Shown here: one piece after another, positions 13,301 through 25,783 of the stretch
Position numbering within the stretch: the first letter of the stretch is position 1
How the letters are laid out: every line of letters starts with the position of its first letter
NCBI RefSeq assembly: GCF_030704535.1
Contig: NC_081822.1
Coordinates: 11,339,001 to 11,403,000 of the forward strand
Reading direction: 5' to 3'
DNA: 64,000 bases
Source: Vitis vinifera
Taxonomy: Eukaryota > Streptophyta > Magnoliopsida > Vitales > Vitaceae
Position numbers and translations under genes: made by a program
Notes under the pieces: model-generated
What the model saw: the letters and a program-made list of their open reading frames with translations, nothing else
What the model was told of the DNA's origin: nothing
Database searches by the model: none

Positions 13301-15342
13301 AGCTACCATAGTTATGTTATAAATATATAAGTTCTTCTTTGTTAAGTTTCTTTTCTAGACCAAGATCTTAGTTTTTTTCTTCCCTTTTTTTTTTTTTTCT
13401 TGTGGATCCAATGTGACTAATAAAGGGATAGAAAGGGCTAAAATAAATGGAGGGCAATGATGGGAGAAAGCAATTCATAATCCATACAACATGTAAATTC
13501 CCTCCATGTAAAGGGGACATAAGAAATAACTTGGTTAAGTTATTCCACCCGCTTATCTTATTCATTATAAGAGAACATGGGAATAGGATTTTTATACCCT
13601 ATCCCACCCAACGTAATGATATAGCAATTATTGAAGGATGTGATGGGAAAAAGTGTCACTATCATATGCCTAGTTTGTTTCTAACAGATAAAAATAAACA
13701 AAAATAAGACAAAAAAATTTAAGAATCCACACAAACACTTAGATTTAGATTTTTAAATCCCAATGATTTAGACCTCCAAAAAATACCTTCCACCAATTTT
13801 TCCAAATCCATAGCTTTAGGGACTTAACATTTGTAACAAATTTCTCCCAAATCTTGATCTGAGGGCCAAAAAGTGTCACCAAACACTTGATTTAGATTCA
13901 AGCACTAAATGCCAAATCTAGCCCCTCCAAATCCTGAATACAAATGTTATGTTAGCAAATTTTCAGATGAAACATGATCATCAGGTAGCCAAATATAGTT
14001 TAAGAAACAAGCCTTTAATTAGAAACCATCTGCATATATTGTCAAGATCTAAACTTGAATTTTTTTGTTAGTTAAGTTAATTATTGTCAGCAAGAGGGCG
14101 TACAATATTAAACAATGCATCCAAAGAGAGGAGGTCTAAAACCCTAGCATCCATGATCCTCCTCTCTATCCAAATGTTTCCATAATATCACCCAATAGAG
14201 AAGTAACCTCCATTGGAGGATATCCATTTTGTGAATTTCACCTTCATCCTAAGCTTTTCATTTCTTTCTAATCTTCCTTTCTAATTATGGATACCACCTT
14301 GATCATTGAAGTTCCATATCACTGCCTCCATCGGCATGCTTTAGGCAGATGCCTTGAGAGCTTGGGAAAACCATCCTGGTCCAAAATTCTGCTTTCATCC
14401 AAGTAGTGCTTGGCTTCAGATCTGGTTCCAACAGGGACTTAACATCTGCAACAGATTTATCCTAAATCTGAGCTGTGCAGCAAAAAGTCACACCAAAAGC
14501 TCAATCTCAATTGAAGCAATAAAAGCCAAATCTAGGCCCTCCAAACCCCAATTCTGAATGTTAACAAACATCACCCTTAAGGAAGTTCTAGTCATTAGAA
14601 AACAAAATTTTGCCTACCATTATACCTTCGGTCAAACTTGTGCAAATAAAATCGGTCTACACTAAGAAGAATTTACTTATACAAGGAAAAAATAGTCTGA
14701 AAAATGTGGGAACACATGATTGAACGATGCAGGCATTAATCAACCTATTACCTAAGCATAATCATCACCACTCAATTGTGAAAAATAGTAAATGTATACA
14801 GCAAATTGAGATACTCAGAGAAAGGCATGCATCTGTTGGGGAGAAAACAAGAATGTATCATCTTGCAAACAATAGCACTGATCAACTCCTCCTATTGACA
14901 AAGCAGGGTTTTTCCATCACAACATCACGTATGAAACAGGAAAATCCTTGTGTTACAGAATACATCCAGTAACGAAATACTTGAAGGAACTATGCCTAAA
15001 ACAGTAAGATAAATAGAACACTAAAATCTCAAAAGTAACTGACAGTAGATGGAGAGTCCAACAGAATTAGAAATTGCAGGTGAAATTCAATGGACATAGA
15101 AAATGGAAAAAGAAAAAATATGGAAGAATAGAAAGAGGGAAAGGTACCTCCAGCGCAGAGGGATCTTCGGAGCGGAGAGGATCGAGGGAGAGGACGACCT
15201 TGGCGACAGGTTGTGATTCAGAGGAAGAATGGGATTGCCATGATTTGGACACCGCCAAGGGGCACTTCATCAGCCACACCGATCTCTCCGCCTTTCCCGT
15301 CTCCAAGTTGCTACTGCTACTGTTACCCTGCTCTTCCTCCAT
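7387..15342 (-). CDS. RAP30: Transcription initiation factor IIF subunit beta (RAP30-like)
   Basis: TFIIF beta pairs with TFIIF alpha and helps RNA polymerase II enter the preinitiation complex in the nucleus. Six exons read on the minus strand: 15342-15148, 10962-10854, 8823-8693, 8584-8510, 8171-8022 and 7506-7387. All junctions are GT-AG and the phases agree, giving 259 codons plus TAA. Residues 1-65 are acidic/serine-rich and then start the N-terminal dimerisation region. The middle contains KSYSLNMFKDFVPMCVF and VEHKFDMKPHNENIEEYGKL. The C-terminal part, from KRTRRDRGELEDIMFKLFE to the end, is the winged-helix domain, including NWALKQLVQETDQPAQFLKE. The length matches the plant family. 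I chose the ATG at 15342 because an in-frame upstream ATG (15510) would add a low-complexity basic leader that looks like untranslated region. Intron 1 (4.2 kb) and intron 2 (1.9 kb) hold transposon debris. The gene looks intact and functional. Confidence 0.95.
7585..7680. repeat. LINE 3'-tail fragment in TFIIF beta intron 5
   Basis: The tract containing aagcaagcaaaaagacatat, cctatcaaaaaaggcacacc and agagtacatgg parallels the sequence next to the LINE remnant at 12870-12960 (acaagcaag, atattaacga, aaggctatacacc). It is probably a severely 5'-truncated LINE insertion. A second partial echo (actagtacaccatgtaatt) occurs at both ends of this stretch. Confidence 0.45.
9530..10290. repeat. Decayed dispersed element, second copy, in TFIIF beta intron 2
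   Basis: This is related to the element near 3660-4280: AT-rich body with ttaaaatgataatttatcta near 9770, then a tract with gaaaatctgagatatcac and aaataccggtg near 10180-10260. The left edge has short inverted words (aaaatattgg, ttcataaaatattgg). Boundaries are approximate and the class is not recognised. Confidence 0.4.
9617..9659. repeat. Alternating purine-pyrimidine microsatellite
   Basis: About 43 bp of pure alternating TG/CG steps made of a tgcgtgtgtg unit repeated about three times, followed by tgcacgcgca. It lies inside TFIIF beta intron 2. Alternating GT/GC tracts can adopt Z-DNA under negative supercoiling (established knowledge). Any role here is unknown. Confidence 0.9.
11229..11579. 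mobile_element. MITE, hAT-like, in TFIIF beta intron 1
   Basis: The ends form imperfect terminal inverted repeats: gagtccgtttgagagtgatt at the left, and aaatcactcctaaacgggtt at the right, which is its near-complement. The interior is short, AT-rich and noncoding. It contains a 28-bp direct duplication (gattgtccaagaatcatttc twice, about 11408-11460). The size of about 350 bp and the terminal motif fit hAT-type miniature elements. I could not fix a clean target duplication. Confidence 0.65.
12870..13310 (-). mobile_element. LINE (L1-type) remnant, 3' end only
   Basis: On the minus strand, roughly 13310-13003 encodes the C-terminal part of a plant L1-type LINE ORF2. Visible pieces are WRGSFVRRKCKKVWRAALLC and IFWTLWKERNRREFEN, the cysteine/tryptophan-rich zf-RVT region that follows the reverse transcriptase. 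No reverse transcriptase or endonuclease lies upstream, so the copy is strongly 5'-truncated. The tail (12870-13000) matches the short fragment at 7585-7680. It sits in intron 1 of TFIIF beta in the same orientation as the gene. Confidence 0.8.
13730..14565. repeat. Two dispersed direct copies of a ~140-bp segment
   Basis: The stretches 13805-13945 and 14430-14562 share an ordered set of words: gggacttaacat, caacaaat/caacagat, aaatct, gccaaatctag and cctccaaa. They are in the same orientation, about 620 bp apart, and diverged. Both lie in intron 1 of TFIIF beta. They may be ends of one decayed element, with 13730-13945 as one end. Confidence 0.5.
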
Positions 15343-15782
15343 CTCCTCTACTCCTATTCCCCCACCCCTCTCTCTTTCTCTCTCTCTTCTCTTCTTCCAC
15401 TCTCTCTCTAGCCTTAGCGCTCTGTCTGCGTTTATGAGACTCTCCCCGTTTGCGGTGCGCTGGTGTGACCGTGTGAGAGATAAAAGAGGACCCGACCATA
15501 CCCAAACCACCCGGGTTACATTTCGAAGTGACCGCTTTGGGGGGCATTAGTTACATGGCCACTGTTGATTGGCTGGGAGCCATAGGTTGGTGCTCTTAAA
15601 CTCTGACTCTTTGTTAGTCCCAACCAACCACCATAAGACATGTGCCCAGAGCCATTATAATGATCCACACACTAATTTATCATTACGGAAACAAAGAAAA
15701 CCACTTGTAGTTGGACTTGTTCTCACTTCTCACCGTCAGCCTCCCCGCCCTAGGTGAAGTCGCGTTTTTTACATCTCCGCTC

Positions 15783-15810
15783 TTTATATACCGGTACGTG
15801 CCACGTCATG
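15783..15810 (-). promoter_or_regulatory. Candidate TATA box and paired ACGT elements upstream of TFIIF beta
   Basis: Read on the minus strand there is atgacgtggcacgta followed by ccggtatataaagagcgg. This gives two ACGT cores (one in a TGACGTGGC context resembling a G-box/ABRE) immediately 5' of a TATATAAAG TATA box. It lies about 440 bp upstream of the chosen ATG, so if used it implies a long leader or a 5' intron. It is a plausible core promoter, not proven to belong to this gene. Confidence 0.4.
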
Positions 15811-16609
15811 AAAATCTTTAAACAAGTGTGGCCGCGTGGCTACTGTGCTGGCAGCTGGCAATGCCAGCCTAAGTCTTCGCAAAGAGCTACACAACTCTAA
15901 GCATCGAGGGTGCGACGCGTGGCTCAGAAAAGAAAATAAGAAAAAAAAAAAGTTTCATTTTTTTCCATAAAAAATTGCATTTTCCGTTTACAGATTCATT
16001 CCTGGATGCTTGGTTTTTTATATGGGGATGAGGATCTTTAGGTCTCTCCCATTACTTTTAGTATTCTACCATTTTCCTTTGTTTTTTTCTTTTCCACATC
16101 ATCACAACTTAGATTTTATTCTTTTAGTTTATTTAGGTAAAATGCAAAAAAAAAAAAATGTGTCTCTTATATTGTGGGAAAAATACAAAAGAAAAAAATG
16201 TGTGATTTTGACATTTTTCTTATGAAATAAGTAATAAAATACCCCAGCTTTTTCTTGGTTGACGTTTTGTCACGTTTTATTTAAATTCATTTTAACTTTT
16301 GTCTTAGATGAACAATATGTGCGTGACGAGTGAAATTGGTATCTCACCAAAGATATTGACACGAGATGTTACAAGTTATAATGATAAGTTTTGCAATAGA
16401 GATAACGATTAACGCCTTGTATTTTCTTATTTCCCACTAATTTTCATCAGGGGCCTTTCATCCCATCCCATAATGTTTTTGAGGGCCCACTAAATATATG
16501 GACAACTGGGTAGTAGCCCGGCAGGTTCTTTTCCTTTTGGGATAAGCCCACTATCTGGATGGGCTCAAATCAAACATGCTTTGGACCTCACAAACAAGGG
16601 TGGGGCCGC

Positions 16610-17130
16610 AATTCGTGTTGGTAGGTTATGTGCGTAACGTGTCATAGCGTAGGTATTTTATTATATAGCTTAACCCAAGTCCGGTATGAGTAGTACTCGT
16701 ATCAAAAATATAAATTCAAATATTATCTAATTATTAAATAAATAACACACTATATAATTTATTTAACTCGTTTAAAAATCATGTCCTCGTACTTCATAAT
16801 TATGTTGAGTTAGTCTTTGTATGTATGTATATGATTAATGTTTGCACCAAGACTTCATTGACTTCTTAATTTATAAACAAATTTAAAATGATTCAAATAT
16901 GGGTTAAGCAATTTAAATATATAATTAAGTTAATAATGAGATTATTAAATGAGTTAATTTGGGTCAAATTCGTATTATACAAATTGACTCAAAAATTATT
17001 TATTTATTAAACAAGTTATGAAAGTTAACACGAATTTAACACAAACTTATTTATACTCAACTCAAACCCATGAAAAGTATGTAAGGTTCATATTGTATTG
17101 ACGAATCATATCAAACTTTGTCGTCCTTAC
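16610..17130. repeat. Dispersed AT-rich repeat of unknown class
   Basis: The block runs from gtgcgtaacgtgtcatagcg to about ttgacgaatcatatcaaact and contains phrases like ttattaaataaataacac and gggtcaaattcgtattatac. These resemble a repeat common in dicot genomes built on gtgtcgt/aacccg words. Recognition is by pattern only, so the class and ends are uncertain. Confidence 0.3.
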
Positions 17131-17339
17131 TCACAAAAGAATCGAAAAATTGGAGTGTCACATGTAGTCCAAAGCTAAAGTGGGAGGCACATTTTTCACA
17201 TAGAGTAAATAAAAATAGAAATCCAACTGATAAGAGGGCTGAGAAACCGCATGATAGCATGTGATGAAATAAAATATTGGATTATAGTTATAAGATATAG
17301 TGCATTCCAACAAGCTTATAATAATTGAAAATTTAGGAT

Positions 17340-18920
17340 TTCTTACACAAATTGTTTTTATTGATTTAGAAATCTTGTGAATTAATAGAAAGCACAATGG
17401 CATGTGCAATGAATGATGGAATAAAATTTTAAAAAATAAAATAGACAATCTACATGTAAAACAAGATGTTGAAATGAAAAAATAACATATACAACAAATA
17501 CATGATGATGTGAATAATAATTATTTATCTTGAATTAAACTATTCCCAAGTTATGGTGTTTCAAGTTATCTTTTGAACGTCAACTTATGATTATTAGATT
17601 TTTAGATTTGAGCACCTTAGCCAAGTTGTCTTTCTTAGGGATAGCAATCAAGCAAGCTTTAAATGAGTTGTCCTCCTTCCAATCTCACTCTTTTATTTAA
17701 GAATTATTTGGTTAAAATGATTATTAAAAACCCAATTTTGAAACTTTTTTTTGACCATATTTTGATAAAGGTACCCTAATTTTATTTTTTATTTTTTTTA
17801 TATATGTAAAAATAACTTTCTTTTAAAATATACATGTAATATATGATATAATTAAGAGTATTTATGTTAAAAATATGTTATTTTTCAAACAAAAAATATG
17901 AGAAGGGTTAAATTCACGAATATAACGATTATTTTATCCATTAATTTTTTATTCAAAATAATTTTTATTCATGTCCCATTAAAAATTTAAATGAGATAGG
18001 TATGCAAATTTTCCATATCGGTCCTCCATCATTTAACCCTTTTTTTTTTTAATTTTTTGAAATTTATTTAATTATATTAAAATAAATGTATTTTCAAAAT
18101 AATTAAAATATTTTATTTTTTATAACTTATTTTATTCAAAAAAAAAATATTATCATTATTATTATATTAAAAATAAAAAATAAAATTTAAATTAAATTAA
18201 TTTTATATATAATCAAGACAGGAAGAGACAAGTCAATACTTGAACCCGTCTCGAGTTTTAAAAAAAAACTGAAACTTATCTGCAATTCGTTTATTTAAAT
18301 TTTAAACTCGTCCCAAGACAGAATGAAGCAAATATCCGGAAAAAAAACTCACCTCATTGTCATATTTAATTTTCATATTATTATTTTACAAATAAATAAA
18401 AATCATCTTAAACATAAATGAAGTAAAAATTCAACAAATAACGAAACAAAAGATGGACATTACGTAAAAAAAAGACGAAATGTTGAATAAGACGACACGC
18501 AATTAACAAACACATGATAAAGTAAATTATTGTTTATTGAAGATGAAGATATTCCCCACCTTATGGTGTCCCTCGTTATTTTCCTAATGCAAGTTTGTGA
18601 TGATTAGAATTTTAGGCCCAGGTCTCAAGCACGTTATTTTCCGGTTACTCCATATCATTATAATTGGTTTCCAAATATTGCAAATTAATAAAGATCACAT
18701 CTGCGTGTGGAGTGAATGAAGTGCAATTTAACTAATTGTAAACCAAACAATTGATCTGACGTGGATGAAACAAAATACTAGATGAAAACATGAACAACTT
18801 ATGAATTAACGTCAAAATATTCTCATACTATGTTGTCTTACTTTTGTAAAGCAAACTTGTGATCATTGGAATTATAGATCCATAAAAAACACATTTGCAG
18901 GTAGAGTAGGATGAATGAAG
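17340..18920. promoter_or_regulatory. Degenerate module array upstream of protease A
   Basis: Three kinds of conserved words recur in order. One is an aaattaataaagatcacat...tgtggagtgaatgaagtg segment (17355-17420, 18682-18730, 18880-18925). The second is a catgataaa...attatttatc segment (about 17500, 18510). The third is a caagtttgtgatgattagaa segment (17576, 18592, 18851). The same modules precede proteases B and C. They could be enhancer-like sequence duplicated with the genes or decayed transposon copies. Function is inferred only from position. Confidence 0.5.
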
Positions 18921-18972
18921 TTAAGAGGTCATCCTTGTTTTGAAGTTAAAACCTATGAGAAGGAAGCGAATT

Positions 18973-18980
18973 GTATAAAT
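18973..18980 (+). promoter_or_regulatory. TATA box of protease A
   Basis: gtataaat lies 71 bp before the ATG of protease A. Equivalent TATA motifs sit 81 bp and 75 bp before the start codons of proteases B and C, which supports a real, conserved core promoter. Confidence 0.7.
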
Positions 18981-19043
18981 CCCAACGTTCTGAATACCTC
19001 TTGGCAGTTCTCAATCCTCTCTCCTCTCTACTAGTAAGCAGTC

Positions 19044-20793
<1,750 letters not shown>

Positions 20794-21250
20794 TAGATTA
20801 TAGGTTCTACACATTTGTTGTTATTTGTAATTCTATGGATAAACAGTTTCTGTATAATAAACATGGTCTGATGGACTACAAGAAGCCACTGGCCATCTAA
20901 TAAAAATGCCTCTTAAAATAAGAGCTTGCTGTCTTTTGGTTTTTTCTTCTTCTTCTTCTCTCTCTCTCTCTCAATTTTTTGGTATATTTGTATCTCAGCT
21001 CTCTATTTCTCTTTTATGTGAGCTCTTTTGATCATAGAATATTACTCTGTGAAGATAGGTGCTTAATAACTATTAGAGTTTTGGTTTAAATTGACTTGTT
21101 ATTCATCCTTGGTCCATTAGCTAACAGTTAAAATTATTGGGTCAAATGTTAGCTTAATGCTTTAATATTATATTAGAATTTTTAACTTAAATTGGTTTCA
21201 ATTTATATGTCAAATTATTAGCTTAACATGATATTAAAATATTGATCTAT
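20794..21250. other. 3' flank of protease A
   Basis: Two AATAAA-like signals follow the stop codon (near 20855 and 20898), then a (ttc)n(tc)n microsatellite at about 20944-20972. Nothing coding is seen up to the duplicated flank that starts near 21260. Confidence 0.5.
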
Positions 21251-21259
21251 GGGTGATAA

Positions 21260-21640
21260 TCATTCAAGCCCATGTAAAGCCTCTTTTTAGTTGGACTTTG
21301 GTCTCTGCTTCGAGGCCACACCTGGCTTGTGGGCTGGCAGAATCCATTGCAGCAATAAAAATAGTTTCACGTAGGCTATCCCATTACTCAAACCTAGCAT
21401 AAGCCCATCCAGCCCAACTTGGATGTAAAACATACTCCTCAGGTCTTTTGCCCTCTCCTTGCCTAGTATCGTCTCAACCCAACCTAGCTTGAATTTCTAT
21501 CTAGAACAGAATCCCCAGTGTAAGTGTAAAGAATCTCCAGACCCAATGTGAAGGCCCTATTGCAAAAGCTGCCAGGTCCTTCTAAGGTCAGCCGAATCCC
21601 AGGCCCAAAAGTATCCAACGTTTGAGACATGCCTGGGCCA
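21260..21640. repeat. Duplicated 3' flank, copy after protease A
   Basis: This contains the words cacctggcttgtgggctggc, tttagttggactttgg and tagaacagaatccccag, which recur in the same order after proteases B and C. It is noncoding and marks the downstream part of the tandemly duplicated unit. Confidence 0.7.
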
Positions 21641-21789
21641 TGGCAGCATTCATCATGTAGGTATATTTCTTAGATTTGCTTGGTTAAAATACGGTGAAAA
21701 ACTCATCACAAAATCCGCCAATGTCTTAACAGAAACCAACGAAATTCCTTGTATACACACAAGCACTTCAACCTTAAAAAAAAAAAAAA

Positions 21790-22396
21790 AAAAAAGGATT
21801 AACCATACCTCCTGATGTTCCTTCTTCAAACGTACAGGCTTGGGGAACAAGATATCCAAGATATGGCAACAAGGGCTAGTAGCAGCAGTAGAAGCTGGTA
21901 AAAGGACATGGAAAATGCTTGGAATTAAGGTTGAGGCCTGCCATTGAATGAAAGTTTTATTGTTGGTTGGTTATGCGAAAAATCAAACCTGTAGCATTTT
22001 CGGGTCAACAAAATGCTGATTCTGACCAAGCTCATCAATAGGAGTCAGGAGCATATATATATATATATATCATCACCGATCAGTAAAATAGAATCTCCTT
22101 GTTCTTTGGAACCCATGGTAAAAATAAAGAATGTGCTAAACCATTATATCCGAGATTGTGACCTTCCAAATCGAAACTAAGTAGAATTTACAAAGATTAT
22201 ACCAATGAACCAACTCTCCTAAAGCGAAATACTTACAAGGAAAGACTAATAAACCAATCAACCAATTAATTTTATTGTTGGTTGGTTATACGAAAAATCA
22301 AACTTGTAGCAATTTTTGATCAACAAAATGCTGATTCTGACCAAGGTCATATAGGAGTCTGGAGCATATATCATCATCAATTGGTAAAATAGAATT
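21790..22396 (-). pseudogene. VHA-a pseudogene fragment behind protease A
   Basis: Two VHA-a exon relics and their intron edges lie on the minus strand in the order of the intact gene. About 21894-21810 corresponds to the intact exon 41503-41420, with the acceptor (cag) and donor (gtatgg) still recognisable but a 2-base insertion after the ATASW-like codons that shifts the frame. About 22083-21990 corresponds to the end of exon 41777-41594 (the region encoding DDLGENQLF). That second piece and its intron are duplicated locally: 21957-22096 is repeated at 22270-22396. An (AT)n tract has expanded inside the first copy at about 22050-22070. All other exons are missing. A copia LTR begins at 22397, truncating the fragment. 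Confidence 0.8.
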
Positions 22397-22862
22397 TGTC
22401 GGAGAATCATAAATCATACAGAATGATTATAAAAATTAATCATCATTTAGATAATAAATACGTTAGAATCTCATGCTAAATCAATAAGATATAATATTGG
22501 AAGACATACCTGAATTTATTGAGATTATGTACTTGAGTCTTGTTTTTCACGTCTAAAACAAGTATTGCAACCTCAAATCACTCACTGATGAGATGTGAAT
22601 AATAAGCAATTTTTTTATCTCATTATTTAGACTAGGGACCATAACTCTATTTATATCTCTTATTATTTTATTGATTGGTCCATCACTAATAAATAAAATA
22701 AAATTGATCTCTACACATTACAAAGTCCATACAGTCCATATATGTAGAGATGTTTTAAATACCCATCATTAACTTAATTGATCACATTTAATTAGTCTCA
22801 AAAACAAGATAGCTTAATGTATAATGTGTTAATATGTAGGGCCATAATTACCAAAATATTCA
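22397..22862 (-). repeat. 3' LTR of the truncated copia element
   Basis: 466 bp bounded by TG...CA on the minus strand. Its inner edge touches the polypurine tract and its outer edge touches the VHA-a pseudogene. The matching 5' LTR is missing, so the target duplication cannot be tested. Confidence 0.7.
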
Positions 22863-25485
22863 ATAATCTCCTACTTGGGCCACATATGTGATTAAACAAT
22901 CGAACATTACAAAAATAAGCTTAGTATTTGCTATTTTAACTGTAAGCATCTCAAAACAATCTGATTCATCAATTATACCAATATAGAATCAAAGCGATCT
23001 TCGTTACATGTTTCATAATTAGACCCATCAATGATCACCACTTTAAATGGATATGTAGCATGGAAATTTCATGTAATGTGATCCAATATCATGCCTATTT
23101 CCAACTGGTCCAACTTTATAACTCAAAAGAGTTCAACACACTTTCAAACTTTATGCAAAATTGCAATTGAAAGCATATAATTTTATTTCAGAGTTTTCAA
23201 TAAACAAAACAAGAATAATACTTAAGTCTAATTAAAAAAAACATGTTATTAACTAGCAAACATCAATTAACAAACTCCCACTACACAAGCATATCACCAA
23301 GATGAACCACACCCATACAAGCCACATGCTTATGAAACACTTTAGGTGGTACACCTTTGGTAAGCGGATCCACAATCATGAAGTTTATGTTTAATAAACA
23401 CTTGAAAACTTTAAACACTCTCCTTAACAACTAGAAACTTTAAGTCAATATGCTTTGATTTTGACGAGCTTCTGTTGTTCTTAGAATATAATTCTGCAGC
23501 TTTGTTATCATAGTTTATTCTTAATGGTCTCTCAATGCCATTAACAATACACAATCCAAAGATAAAATTCCATAGCCATATTGCTTGGTTCAATGTCTCA
23601 TAACAAGTTATAAATTTTGCTTCTATGGTGGAAGTAGTTATGAGTGATTACTTAACACTTTTCCATAGGACAACTCCTTTAGCCAACATAAAAACATAGC
23701 CAAAAGTGGATCTTCTACTATCAATGCAACCAACAAAGTCAGAGTCGAAATACCCTATGATATCTAAATGATCAGATCTCCAATATGTGAGAATGAAATC
23801 TTTTGTTCTATGTAAATACCGCATGACTCGTTTTGTTGCCTTCCAATGGATCATTCCTGGGTTACTTAAATATCTGCCAAGCATACCAACTACGTAAGCA
23901 ATATCTGGATGCGTACAAACTTGAGCATACATGAGACTCCCTACTACTGATGCATAAGAGATGTTCTCCATTTCTTTCTTCTCAATTTCGTTCTTTGGGC
24001 ATTGAAGCAAATTGAATTTATCACCCTTAGCAATGAGGGTATCTCCTAGTGCACAATCCTTCATGTCAAATCTACTAAGCACTTTATCAATATATGTCTT
24101 TTGTGATAAGCCAAGAATACCACGAGAACAATCTCGATAAATCTGTATGCCTAACACAAATGATGCATTACCAAAAATTTTCATTTCAAAATTATTTGAA
24201 AATAAATCTCTTAGTTTCATGCAACAAGCCTATATTGCTACTTGCTAGCAGAATATCTTCGACATATAACACCAGAAGAATAAATTTACTTCCACTGATC
24301 TTTTGATCAATTGTGTTTTCCTTAAAACCAAAAGAGGTAATCACTTGATCAAATTTTTTATACCATTAATGAGATGTTTGCTTTAAACTGTAGATGAATT
24401 TCTTTAATTTGCATACCAGATGTTTTGACTTTTTGGATTCAAAATTCTCTAGTTGCACCATGTATATGGTTTCTTCAATGTCACCATTGAGAAACACAAT
24501 TTTCACATCCATCTGATGTAACTCCAAATCATAATGATCTTCAAGTGTCATAATGATTCTAAAAGAGTCTTTCGTTGAAACTTGAGAGAAAGTCTATTTA
24601 TAATCAATGTCTTCCTTTTGAGTGAAACCTTTGGCTACTAGACATGTCTTATATCTTTCGACATTGCCTTTTGAATTATGTTTGGTTTTATAAATCCATT
24701 TACAACCAATCGGTTTTGCTCTTTCAAGTAATTCGACAAGATCCCAAACATCATTGTCTTTCATTGATTTCATCTCATTTTTCATGGCTTTTATCCATTC
24801 CTGGGAATCTACACTTTGTTTTACTTGACTGATAGATATTTTATCATCTTCTAGTCCCATATCAAACTCATGTTCTTGGAGATAAACAAGATAATAATTT
24901 GGAATCATCATTATTCTTTCCCTAGTAGATCTCTTTAATGGCACTTCCAACTGAGGTTGTTGTTGTTCCTCCTCATGAATAAGATAGGGTTCTTCATTAT
25001 GAGTATAAGGTAACTCAAGAGTGTCTAGATTTTCTAGATTTGCATCCTGATCAAGGTCAAGCATAGTTACCTGGTCATTTTCAATTGCAACTATGGGAAT
25101 AATAACATATTCCTCTTCAAAGACAAACCTCCTAAGTCCAGTACTCCCACCATATTCAACATCCTCAATGAATTTAGCATTGCCCGTCTCAAAAAAGGAT
25201 TTGCTCGAGAGATCATAAAAACTTAAAACCTCTTGACCTTTCTAAGTACCCAACAAAGTAACAACTTACTATTCTTGACTCCAGTTTTCTTTTATTAGGC
25301 CTTTATGGCCTTGCCATAGCTGGACAACCCCAAATATGAAGATGCCTAATACTAGGCTTTTTTCCAATCCATAGCTCATATGAGGTTTTAGCTACTACTT
25401 TGCTTGGAACTCGATTAAGGATATAAATTGCAGTTTTTATAGCCTCTCCCCAAAGTGATTCTGGCAAAGAAGAATGATTTTTCAG
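22397..25485 (-). mobile_element. Ty1/copia retrotransposon, 5'-truncated and decayed
   Basis: The 3' LTR, read on the minus strand, is 22862-22397 (466 bp, starting TGAATATT and ending CCGACA). It is preceded by a purine-rich tract (caagtaggagatta). Further right on the minus strand are broken pol pieces. RNase H is near 23593-23411. Reverse transcriptase is at 25064-23648, with PIGCKWIYKTKHNSKGNVER and a YVED in place of YVDD near 24260. The end of integrase is near 25480. Frameshifts and stops interrupt all domains. Gag, protease, most of integrase and the 5' LTR are absent, so it cannot be autonomous. Confidence 0.85.
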
Positions 25486-25783
25486 TTTTTAGAGGTGGAA
25501 TGAGAAAAACTTAGAGATGGTGAGAAATAAAAATAAATGAAATTAACAAAAAATTGGAATGAAATGTTCATTATGGTCTATCCTATTAAAGTGCAACCAA
25601 GATTAGAATTAGAATGAATCTTCATTACCATTCCATTATCGGGAAACAAACGTGCCTATTCAATTGTAGAGTACTTGTTGGGTCACAAGACTCACAACAA
25701 GGACAAGACATGTGGCGGCGGGGAAAACTCAACTACTTTAAGAATGATAAAAAGAATTCATTACATAAATAATATGATCCTTA

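Larger units (their letters stand above)
15900..18960. other. Intergenic region between TFIIF beta and protease A
   Basis: No gene is seen. A dispersed repeat with tttattaaataaataacaca-like words lies around 16610-17130. From about 17340 to 18920 the sequence is made largely of the degenerate promoter modules listed separately. 17700-18180 is very AT-rich and featureless to me. Confidence 0.5.

Noticed and set aside
15074..15550. Plus-strand open frames of 158 and 74 codons over the first TFIIF beta exon
   Set aside because: They are antisense shadows of a GC-rich exon and a ctctctct leader. The minus strand encodes a known protein with correct splicing.
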